Source of the DNA: an uncultured Fretibacterium sp.
GTDB lineage: Bacteria > Synergistota > Synergistia > Synergistales > Aminobacteriaceae
Reading direction: 5' to 3'
Length of the DNA: 25,729 nucleotides
Assembly (NCBI GenBank): GCA_937911045.1
Contig: CALEPX010000042.1
Coordinates: 1 to 25,729 of the forward strand
Made by a program: the position numbers and the translations under genes. The notes beneath the pieces are model-generated. The model was not told the origin of the DNA, ran no database searches, and was given only the letters and a program-made list of their open reading frames with translations. Shown here piece after piece: positions 8,129 to 14,562 of this stretch. How positions within the stretch are numbered: position 1 is the stretch's first letter; every line of letters begins with the position of its first letter.

Positions 8129-8455
8129 TCAAAACACGACTTGAACCAGAAACATGTACAGCAACGTTCCGGATATTATGCTCAAGAGCGTATTTCTCTT
8201 CCAGACGTGCAGCAACACAATCGTCACACTCGAAATTATTTCCGGCAATGCGTGCGTGTTCCCGAAAAAATCCGTCCGCCTCAGACAATACACAACCAAC
8301 ATCGCCATCGTAGCAAACGGCAAAACTCTTCCCAAGTAAATAACAAATTTCGGAGTACGTTCGCTTTTACCGAATGCCACAAACGGCAACACTCGCAGCA
8401 AAAACGTCATCAATCCTGAAATCGCGATTATCAAAAATGCGTGCGTGTCATTCAT
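8129..8455 (-). CDS. azlD: AzlD family branched-chain amino acid exporter subunit
   Basis: This is the small membrane partner of AzlC. The pair (AzlCD/YgaZH type) exports branched-chain amino acids or related compounds. It has 108 residues with four hydrophobic helices and the conserved TFLLRVLPF near its start. A longer frame opens at 8488. The ATG at 8455 has AAGGGG 10 nt upstream and gives the standard MNDTHAFL start, so it is preferred. It overlaps the end of azlC by 8 nt, indicating translational coupling. It is the last gene of the ctsR-clpC-azlC-azlD unit and is followed by a strong terminator. The substrate is inferred from the family. Confidence 0.9.
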   Translation of the reverse strand: MNDTHAFLIIAISGLMTFLLRVLPFVAFGKSERTPKFVIYLGRVLPFATMAMLVVYCLRRTDFFGNTHALPEIISSVTIVLLHVWKRNTLLSIISGTLLYMFLVQVVF

Positions 8456-9152
8456 GAGAAATTTTCCCCTTGAGCGCGAATAATGCAATCGTTATCAAGA
8501 TCATTGACGGGATCAAAAAATTCTCGCTGCCAAAAATTATCAGGCACAACACACTTGCTGCAAATCCCGTTAAAGCCGAAACATGATTTGATTCATTCAG
8601 CCATTGCTCCGTACAAATCGTTATGAATAACGCCGTCAATGCAAAATCTATGCCGCGCGCGTCAAATTCCAGAACCGCTCCCAAAATCGCTCCGATTACA
8701 CTGCCAGTCACCCAGTAAACTTGATCAAGCAACGACACGAAAAAACAATATTTCAGGTCACCGTCAGAATTGCATTCAGAATTGCATACTAACGAATACG
8801 TCTCATCAGTCAGCGCGTAAATCAAGTATGGCTTCATGAAACCGGATTTTTCGTAACGCTTCAACATTGAGATCCCGTAAAACAAATGCCGCGCACCGAC
8901 CATCAGTGCCGTAATCGCAGCAGACGCGAGTGTTGCAGATCCTGCGATCAAATCAATCGCAACAAATTGCATCGTACCGGAATAAATCATCAATCCCATC
9001 AGCAACGCCCAGATTGCTCCGTAACCTTTCGAACTCAGTAAAATCCCGAAGCCAATCCCCAACACAACGTAACCTGTCATCACCGGCAGCGTGTCACGAA
9101 ACGCCCTGAGAATTACACCTGATTCAGCGTCTCCTGCAAATTTTTTTCGCAT
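8448..9152 (-). CDS. azlC: AzlC family branched-chain amino acid exporter, large subunit
   Basis: This is the large membrane subunit of an AzlCD exporter. It has 234 residues with about five to six hydrophobic helices. Family hallmarks are FRDTLPVMTGYVVLGIGFG near the N terminus, YSGTMQFVAIDL and GARHLFYGISM. The ATG at 9152 lies inside clpC, overlapping it by 40 bp in another frame, with GGAG 10 nt upstream. No ATG, GTG or TTG at a better position in this frame was found nearer the clpC stop. A 12-bp perfect tandem duplication adds a CNSECNSD loop in the middle. Placement behind a heat-shock chaperone gene is unusual. The exporter function is from family knowledge. Confidence 0.92.
   Translation of the reverse strand: MRKKFAGDAESGVILRAFRDTLPVMTGYVVLGIGFGILLSSKGYGAIWALLMGLMIYSGTMQFVAIDLIAGSATLASAAITALMVGARHLFYGISMLKRYEKSGFMKPYLIYALTDETYSLVCNSECNSDGDLKYCFFVSLLDQVYWVTGSVIGAILGAVLEFDARGIDFALTALFITICTEQWLNESNHVSALTGFAASVLCLIIFGSENFLIPSMILITIALFALKGKISHE
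8764..8787. repeat. Perfect 12-bp tandem duplication inside azlC
   Basis: TCAGAATTGCAT is present twice with no mismatch (8764-8775 and 8776-8787). In AzlC it encodes a repeated Cys-Asn-Ser-(Glu/Asp) unit in a loop between hydrophobic segments. The frame is preserved. Confidence 0.9.
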
Positions 9153-11620
9153 TTCAGATCTTCTCCGTCAACACGAATGCTCACTTCCGAACCCTCCGGC
9201 AATTCCTCAGTCAACATGAAGTCCGCTAATCTGTCCTCAAGCATTGATTGAATCGCGCGTCTCAATGGTCTCGCACCGTATTTAGGCTTGAAGCCCTTCT
9301 CAAGAATTTTCGCCTTGGCTGCGTCATCAACGTCAATTTTCACGCCCTTCGTGTCAAGTCGTTCGGATAATTCGTTCAGCATCGTGTCGATTATTCGCAA
9401 AAGATTTTCGCGCGTCAACGGCTTGAACACCGCCATCTCGTCAATGCGATTAAGAAATTCCGGTCTGAAAGTCTTGTTCGCTTCATCAAGAATTATGCCC
9501 TTCGAACGTTCCCAATCGCGTTGAGTCTGAGCTGCTTCTGAAATTCCAAAGCCCAAAGAATTTCCCTGCTGAGCTTCTTTCGCGCCGACATTACTCGTCA
9601 TGATTATCACCGTATTTCTGAAATCGACTTTGCGCCCCTGACCGTCCGTTAATCTGCCATCGTCAAGAATTTGCAGCAAGATATTAAAAACTTCCGGGTG
9701 AGCCTTCTCGATCTCGTCGAATAATATCACGCTATAAGGCTTGCGTCTGACCAGTTCCGTCAATTTCCCGCCGCTCTCATGACCAACATAACCCGGGGGT
9801 GCTCCGACTAATTTTGCGACCTCGTGACGTTCCATAAATTCGCTCATATCTATCCGGATCATCGAGTCGTCTTTTCCGAACAAGAATCTCGCCAGACATT
9901 TAGCTAACTCAGTTTTTCCGACACCGGTTGGTCCCATGAATAAAAAACTGCCGATTGGTCTTCTGGGATCGCGCAATCCGGTTCTCGCACGCCTGATAGC
10001 TCTTGCAACTGCACTGACAGCTTCGTCCTGACCGATTAATCTTCGCGAAATTTCCTCTTCCATTTTGAGTAATCTCTGAGTTTCCGCCTCTGTTAATTGC
10101 TGGACTGGCACACCGGTTTGTTCTGCTACAACTGACGCTATATCTTCTGAGCCAATGCGAATCTTCTCAGTTTTGCGATTGATTTTCCAAGCGTGAATTG
10201 CTGCGTCGAGTTCATCTGAGATTCTGCGTTCTTCATCGCGTAATTTCGTTGCGAGTTCGTACTGTTCGGACATTACGGCGCGTTCTTTTTTCTGCTTGGC
10301 TGTTTCAAGTCTGCGTTCGATTTCGTGAATGCTTTCGGGAGGCTCAAGTGATAATAATCGCGTTCTGGCACCGGCTTCGTCGATCAAATCTATGCCCTTG
10401 TCCGGCAAAAATCTGTCCTGAATATATCTCGACGACAAATTTGCTGCTGCTTCGATAGCTTCGTCCGTGAAAATTACCTGATGATGTGCTTCGTATTTAT
10501 CACGCAAACCCTTCAGGATTAAGACCGAATTTTCGATACTTGGCTCATCGACCTGAACCGGCTGAAATCTTCGTTCGAGTGCTGCGTCTTTCTCGACGTA
10601 TTTGCGATATTCGTCCTGAGTTGTCGCGCCGATTAACTGGAAAACTCCGCGAGACAAACTCGGCTTCAGAATATTTGCTGCGTCCGTAGCACCTTCCGCA
10701 TTTCCTGCGCCGATCATCGTGTGAATCTCATCGACGAATAATATCACGTCACCTTTGCTATCCGTTAATTCTTTCACGATTCTGCGTAATCTTTCCTCAA
10801 ATTCTCCGCGATATTTCGTGCCGGCAACCAGCGTTCCCATATTCAGCTGCACGATTCGCCTGTCTTTCAACGGGTCTGGGGCTGAACCTGACGCAATCTG
10901 TCGCGCAAGTCCCTCAACTATTGCAGTCTTGCCTACACCCGGGTCTCCAACCAAAACCGGATTCGATTTCGTCCTGCGGCACAACACCTGCATAACTCGC
11001 TTAATCTCTTTCTCGCGACCGATTACAGGATCCAATTCGCCGTTCAACGCCATCTGAGTTAAATCCGTTCCCAGTGAATCAAGCGTTGGTGTTTTGACTT
11101 TAGTTTTGCGCTTGGAATTTGCTGAGTGATTCGCGTCATTATCCTGCGCACGATTCTGATTCATGTTCACATTCCCGGAGTTATCCCCCAAAATTTCGTT
11201 CACCTGCTTCAAAACTGCCAGCGGTGTAAGCCCCATCGCCAGAAATTGCTGCACGACTAATCCGGAATCATCAGCCAGAATCCCCAGCAGAATATGCTCC
11301 GTATCAACGTAATTCACGCCCATTTTGCGCGCCTCAATAATTGCGAGTTCCAACGCACGGCGAACTCTCGGACTTAGCGGCAAATCCGTAATTCTGTTCG
11401 GAGCATCGTGTGATTGACCGATTATGTCACGGATTCGCTGCGACAAATCTTCCGGATTAACTCCCAATTCGACTAACGCTTGACGTGCCGCGCCACTGGT
11501 TTCCTGCAACAATCCGAGCAACAAGTGTTCCGGTTCAACAACGCTATGTCCCATTTTCAGAGCTTCGTGATGAGCCAGCTGAATTATTCGTTTTCCGCGT
11601 TCTGTGTAAAATTGCCACAT
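9113..11620 (-). CDS. clpC: ClpC AAA+ unfoldase (Clp protease ATPase)
   Basis: This is a hexameric HSP100 unfoldase that feeds substrates to ClpP. It has 835 residues, typical for ClpC. A double Clp-N repeat covers residues 1-145. The first AAA+ module has Walker A GDPGVGKT near 224 and Walker B VILFVDEIH. A UVR-containing middle domain lies near 440-470 (SEQYELATKLRDEE). The second AAA+ module has GPTGVGKTELAK near 560 and VILFDEIEKAHPEVFN. The ATG is preceded by GGGGGAG about 12 nt upstream. It follows ctsR by 31 bp. The usual Firmicute adaptors mcsA and mcsB are absent between the two genes. azlC starts within its last 40 bases. CtsR control is expected from the operator upstream of ctsR. 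Confidence 0.97.
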   Translation of the reverse strand: MWQFYTERGKRIIQLAHHEALKMGHSVVEPEHLLLGLLQETSGAARQALVELGVNPEDLSQRIRDIIGQSHDAPNRITDLPLSPRVRRALELAIIEARKMGVNYVDTEHILLGILADDSGLVVQQFLAMGLTPLAVLKQVNEILGDNSGNVNMNQNRAQDNDANHSANSKRKTKVKTPTLDSLGTDLTQMALNGELDPVIGREKEIKRVMQVLCRRTKSNPVLVGDPGVGKTAIVEGLARQIASGSAPDPLKDRRIVQLNMGTLVAGTKYRGEFEERLRRIVKELTDSKGDVILFVDEIHTMIGAGNAEGATDAANILKPSLSRGVFQLIGATTQDEYRKYVEKDAALERRFQPVQVDEPSIENSVLILKGLRDKYEAHHQVIFTDEAIEAAANLSSRYIQDRFLPDKGIDLIDEAGARTRLLSLEPPESIHEIERRLETAKQKKERAVMSEQYELATKLRDEERRISDELDAAIHAWKINRKTEKIRIGSEDIASVVAEQTGVPVQQLTEAETQRLLKMEEEISRRLIGQDEAVSAVARAIRRARTGLRDPRRPIGSFLFMGPTGVGKTELAKCLARFLFGKDDSMIRIDMSEFMERHEVAKLVGAPPGYVGHESGGKLTELVRRKPYSVILFDEIEKAHPEVFNILLQILDDGRLTDGQGRKVDFRNTVIIMTSNVGAKEAQQGNSLGFGISEAAQTQRDWERSKGIILDEANKTFRPEFLNRIDEMAVFKPLTRENLLRIIDTMLNELSERLDTKGVKIDVDDAAKAKILEKGFKPKYGARPLRRAIQSMLEDRLADFMLTEELPEGSEVSIRVDGEDLKCEKNLQETLNQV

Positions 11621-11651
11621 GTAATAATTTTTCTCCCCCTTGATTAAGCGA

Positions 11652-12140
11652 TTAAGCTAACATGATTCCGCGTAACATTCTCTTTAACATTTCGGCAGTT
11701 ATCATTCCTCGTTCATGCGCCGACAACGCACAAGCATCCCTGCTGAGTTCTTCTGAATTTCGCAGCGATATTTCCATTAATAATCTCTCCCGCATTGTGA
11801 TCAAATCACGTTCCTGTAACGCCTGCAAAATTCTCCGCGCATCACGTTCAGAAATATAATCCCCGATTAAGTCATCAATATGATCGAGTTTCTCCTCCGA
11901 ACTTTCACACGAAATTTTCAAAATCCGTATAAATCCGTTACCACCGCGTCTGCTCTCGACCAAAAATCCCTGTTCCGGCGTAAATCTGCTGCGTAAAACA
12001 TAATTTATCTGGCTCGGAACACAACCGAAAGTTTCAGCGAGTTCTTTGCGGCGTAATTGCACGAAATCTTCTTCTTCTGCGTCCAACATTTCCAGAATAT
12101 ACCGCTCAATATTCTGCGTCAAACTATGCAAATCCTGCAT
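11652..12140 (-). CDS. ctsR: CtsR transcriptional repressor of class III heat-shock genes
   Basis: This is a winged-helix repressor that dissociates from DNA on heat stress through its glycine-rich wing. It has 162 residues, close to the usual 150-160. The N-terminal DNA-binding domain includes LAETFGCVPSQINYVLRSRF and the wing SRRGGNGFIRI, where one Gly of the common RGGGGYIRI is Asn. The C-terminal part is helical. A longer frame starts at 12167, but the ATG at 12140 has GGGG 10 nt upstream and gives the typical MQDLHSLTQNIERYILEML start. It heads ctsR-clpC-azlC-azlD and probably represses its own promoter. CtsR beside lipid A genes argues for a diderm lineage. Confidence 0.93.
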   Translation of the reverse strand: MQDLHSLTQNIERYILEMLDAEEEDFVQLRRKELAETFGCVPSQINYVLRSRFTPEQGFLVESRRGGNGFIRILKISCESSEEKLDHIDDLIGDYISERDARRILQALQERDLITMRERLLMEISLRNSEELSRDACALSAHERGMITAEMLKRMLRGIMLA

Positions 12141-12202
12141 GAAAAATTTTCCCCTACTCTCAACCAATAAATTCTAAATTCTTACTTAATTTCTCACGTA
12201 GC

Positions 12203-12230
12203 ATTATAACAATAGGTCAACAAAAATCAA
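12203..12230 (-). promoter_or_regulatory. Promoter of the ctsR-clpC-azlCD operon
   Basis: On the reverse strand, -35 TTGATT (12225-12230) and -10 TATAAT (12203-12208) are separated by 16 bp. The -10 has an extended TGT just before it. This is the strongest promoter-like sequence in the window. Confidence 0.75.
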
Positions 12231-12231
12231 C
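12215..12231 (+). promoter_or_regulatory. ctsR box: Candidate CtsR operator overlapping the ctsR promoter
   Basis: GGTCAAC, AAA, AATCAAC form a direct heptad repeat with a 3-bp spacer. This matches the architecture of the known CtsR box (RGTCAAA NAN RGTCAAA) with a good first and a degenerate second half. It covers the -35 and the spacer of the ctsR promoter, where a repressor would block RNA polymerase. Function is inferred. Confidence 0.6.
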
Positions 12232-12263
12232 GCCGCAATTACTCAATCGTCACGAAAATATTT

Positions 12264-12276
12264 TTGACGATATAAT
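12264..12276 (+). promoter_or_regulatory. Possible def-fmt promoter elements
   Basis: In the 189-bp divergent gap between ctsR and def, the + strand holds a TTGACG hexamer (12264-12269) and a TATAAT hexamer (12271-12276) in AT-rich DNA. They are too close to act as one -35/-10 pair. TATAAT could pair with the weak TCGTCA at 12247-12252, or TTGACG with a poor -10 near 12286. The exact promoter cannot be fixed by eye. Confidence 0.35.
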
Positions 12277-12329
12277 AATATATTGCAAAATAATTAAAAT
12301 TAAACAGGAGACGAATTTTCAAAATTAAC

Positions 12330-12890
12330 ATGACAGAATCACAATCACAATCACAAATTCAAAACGCAAACAGCGCATCACAAGACCCGTTAGATTTACT
12401 TGATGGCGGGTTAAAAATTCTATGCTATCCGAATCCTACGCTCAAGAAAAAATCTACTCCGGTTGAAATTTTCGATGGCGAACTCGAAGATTTTGTCCGC
12501 AGACTTTTCACGGCTATGCGAATCAACAAGGGCGTTGGGTTGGCTGCTCCTCAAGTCGGCGTTCTAAAACGTATCGCGGTTATCGAACACGAGGGTAAAT
12601 CCTACGTTCTCATAAATCCCAAAATTCTCGAACGAAAGGGCTTGCAAGAATCCGAAGAGGGCTGCTTGAGTTTCCCGGGATTCTACGCAGATGTCCGGCG
12701 CGCAGAAAAAGTCAAAGTCGAAACTCGCACCGTCAAAGGCGACACGGAAATTCTCGAAGTCAGCGGCTACGTAGCGAAAGCATTTCAGCACGAAATGGAT
12801 CACTTGGACGGCAAATTATTCATCGATTATCTTTCACCGCTAAAACGTTCGATGATTCGCAAAAAAATTTCCAAACACACCGGAGAATAA
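12330..12890 (+). CDS. def: Peptide deformylase
   Basis: This is a metalloenzyme that removes the formyl group from nascent N-terminal methionine. It has 186 residues. Motif 1 is GVGLAAPQVG, motif 2 is EEGCLSFPG with ligand C112, and motif 3 is QHEMDHLDG with H154, E155 and H158. The core begins at LKILCYPNPTLKKKS, normally the N terminus. Here it is preceded by about 28 low-complexity residues rich in Ser, Gln and Asn, encoded in part by three AATCAC repeats. No ATG, GTG or TTG starts the core in frame, so the extension looks real. The AGGAG at 12306-12310 is 19 nt from the ATG, too far for a normal site. The gene is followed 2 bp later by fmt, the enzyme of the opposing reaction. Confidence 0.95.
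   Translation: MTESQSQSQIQNANSASQDPLDLLDGGLKILCYPNPTLKKKSTPVEIFDGELEDFVRRLFTAMRINKGVGLAAPQVGVLKRIAVIEHEGKSYVLINPKILERKGLQESEEGCLSFPGFYADVRRAEKVKVETRTVKGDTEILEVSGYVAKAFQHEMDHLDGKLFIDYLSPLKRSMIRKKISKHTGE
12337..12354 (+). repeat. Three AATCAC hexamer repeats at the start of def
   Basis: AATCAC occurs three times in tandem without mismatch, encoding alternating Ser-Gln in the N-terminal extension of peptide deformylase. The unit is in frame, so copy-number change would alter length without breaking the gene. Confidence 0.85.
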
Positions 12891-12892
12891 TC

Positions 12893-13831
12893 GTGATCCC
12901 AAAAAATTCCTGGTTCATCGGCAATGGAAATTTCGCCGCACTCTGTCTTGAAAACTTCATGAGTTATGGCGTGAATTTCGCGAAAATAATCACCGGATTA
13001 CCGACACGTTCAGGGCGCAATAATCGCGAAAACCCCTCACCCGTCGAAACTTTCGCAATCTCAAAAAATCTACAGGTCACGCGCACCGGAAAAATTTCCC
13101 AAAATCAAGACTTACTCTCAGAATTTAGCGCAAATACTCCGGAATTAATATTCGTAATCGATTTCGGGCAAATTATTCGTGAACCGTTATTGACCGGCAC
13201 AACATGCGTGAACATTCACCCGTCAATGCTGCCAAAATATCGTGGAGCTGCTCCGATTCAGCGCGCGTTATTAAACGGAGATGAAAAAATCGGCGTGACT
13301 TTATTCAGGCTCGCTCAAGAAATGGACGCTGGAAATATTTTCGCACAATCAGAATTTGAAATTCAGGACTCGGACTCGGCGCAGAATTTATACGGCAAAC
13401 TCGCAAATCTGGGCGTGAATCTCGCTCTGGAATTTTTCGCAAATGCAAATCCGGGAAATATTCACGAAATTCCGCAAGATAATTCTCGGGTAACTTATGC
13501 GAACAAACTCGACAAATCCGAATTTGAATTATCATTCGAAATTGACGCGCAGAAATTCTTTAACTCAGTTCGGGCTTTGAACATGTCCGGAGCCGCGTAT
13601 ATTACGCTCAAGAAATCCGGTAAACGCCTGAAAATCTGGAGCGCGCGAAAAAATTCTCTCAGATCCGAATCGCAAATTTGCGGCGAAATATTATCACTCG
13701 AAAATAATCCCGTAATTTCCTGTGAAGATTTTTCGATCGAATTATTGCAAGTTCAGCCGGAAGCGAAAAAAATTATGACTGGCAAACAATGGTCTGACGG
13801 ATTGCGTTTGAAAATTCATGAGATAATTTAA
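12893..13831 (+). CDS. fmt: Methionyl-tRNA formyltransferase
   Basis: This enzyme formylates initiator Met-tRNA with 10-formyltetrahydrofolate. It has 312 residues, the usual size. The N-terminal formyltransferase fold carries NIHPSMLPKYRGAAPIQRAL (catalytic Asn and His) and EMDAGNIF (catalytic Asp). The C-terminal OB-like domain occupies about 205-312. The N terminus is divergent: WFIGNGNFAALCLENF replaces the usual GTP-F-type start. The GTG at 12893 has GGAG 7 nt upstream and begins 2 bp after the def stop, so the two are co-translated. A GGACTC hexamer repeated twice (13366-13377) gives a Asp-Ser-Asp-Ser patch. Confidence 0.94.
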   Translation: MIPKNSWFIGNGNFAALCLENFMSYGVNFAKIITGLPTRSGRNNRENPSPVETFAISKNLQVTRTGKISQNQDLLSEFSANTPELIFVIDFGQIIREPLLTGTTCVNIHPSMLPKYRGAAPIQRALLNGDEKIGVTLFRLAQEMDAGNIFAQSEFEIQDSDSAQNLYGKLANLGVNLALEFFANANPGNIHEIPQDNSRVTYANKLDKSEFELSFEIDAQKFFNSVRALNMSGAAYITLKKSGKRLKIWSARKNSLRSESQICGEILSLENNPVISCEDFSIELLQVQPEAKKIMTGKQWSDGLRLKIHEII

Positions 13832-13860
13832 TGCAAAAGTTACGGATTATGCGCTATAAT
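13832..13860 (+). promoter_or_regulatory. Likely promoter of the NUDIX gene
   Basis: A consensus -10 TATAAT lies at 13855-13860 in the 77-bp gap after fmt. The -35 position (about 13832-13837) reads TGCAAA and is weak. The transcript would start near 13867, about 40 nt before the gene. Confidence 0.5.
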
Positions 13861-13908
13861 TCTGGCGTGTGAAACATAATTATATTTTTGCAAAAGACAG
13901 GTGTTTTT

Positions 13909-14478
13909 ATGTCGGGAATTTTAATCGAAAATCTTAGAGAAACGCGCGTCACGGAACGCAGAGTTTTTGACGGTCGAATCTTGAGCGTCAGGAACGACGA
14001 TGTTAAAACTCCTTCAGGTCACATCGCAAAGCGTGAAGTAGTTGAACATAAGCCTGCCGTCGGTATGTTAGCCGTTACGGATCATAAATCGATTCTGCTC
14101 GTTCAACAGTACAGGTACGCCGTTGACGAATTGACACTCGAAATCTGCGCTGGTTTGATCGAATCCGGTGAGGATCCCAAACTTGCTGCGGAACGCGAAT
14201 TACAGGAAGAACTCGGTGTTAAGCCCCGTAAATTGACACGAATCGGTGGCTTTTACGCTTCCCCGGGCTTTTGCACCGAATACGTCGATATATTCTTAGC
14301 CGAAGATCTCGTGAAGTCTTCTTTACCGCAAGATGAGGACGAGAATGTTTCTGCGTGTGAATTTGCTTTTTCTGAGATTCCCGCTCTCCTGTCGTCCGGC
14401 AAAATTCGGGACTCAAAGACTTTCGCAGCTCTTGTCTGGCTCATGGCAAAGGAGGGGATTTGCCCTTCAGTTCCATGA
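13909..14478 (+). CDS. NUDIX hydrolase, ADP-ribose pyrophosphatase type
   Basis: This is a cytoplasmic Mg2+-dependent hydrolase of nucleoside diphosphate sugars, most like ADP-ribose pyrophosphatase (NudF). It has 189 residues. A complete Nudix box (G-x5-E-x7-RE-U-x-EE-x-G-U) occupies residues 82-104, with core RELQEELGV. FYASPGFCTEY follows, a typical ADP-ribose pyrophosphatase feature, as does the preceding QQYRYAV. A TTG at 13888 in frame lacks a Shine-Dalgarno; the ATG at 13909 has AGGTG 5 nt upstream and is chosen. It stands alone with its own -10 element. The hairpin of its terminator includes its last codons and stop. The substrate is inferred from similarity. Confidence 0.92.
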   Translation: MSGILIENLRETRVTERRVFDGRILSVRNDDVKTPSGHIAKREVVEHKPAVGMLAVTDHKSILLVQQYRYAVDELTLEICAGLIESGEDPKLAAERELQEELGVKPRKLTRIGGFYASPGFCTEYVDIFLAEDLVKSSLPQDEDENVSACEFAFSEIPALLSSGKIRDSKTFAALVWLMAKEGICPSVP

Positions 14479-14486
14479 TTTTTTTT
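14441..14486 (+). terminator. Intrinsic terminator overlapping the NUDIX gene stop codon
   Basis: TCATGG (14441-14446) pairs with CCATGA (14473-14478), with further possible pairing inside (AAGG with CCTT). Eight T follow immediately (14479-14486). The descending arm contains the TGA stop, so the terminator is embedded in the coding region. Confidence 0.7.
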
Positions 14487-14562
14487 GCGCTCATTCGTCA
14501 TTCAAAATCTTAATCTAATCATAAAAATCTCAAAAGAATCTCAAAAGGAGTGTAGTTATTTT

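Noticed and set aside
11621..11651. Remnant of mcsA/mcsB between ctsR and clpC
   Set aside because: The gap is only 31 bp and holds just the clpC ribosome site.
14479..14562. Flagellar (sigma-28 type) promoter before the MCP gene
   Set aside because: No TAAA-N15-GCCGATAA-like pair could be found in the gap; only weak AT-rich hexamers are present.
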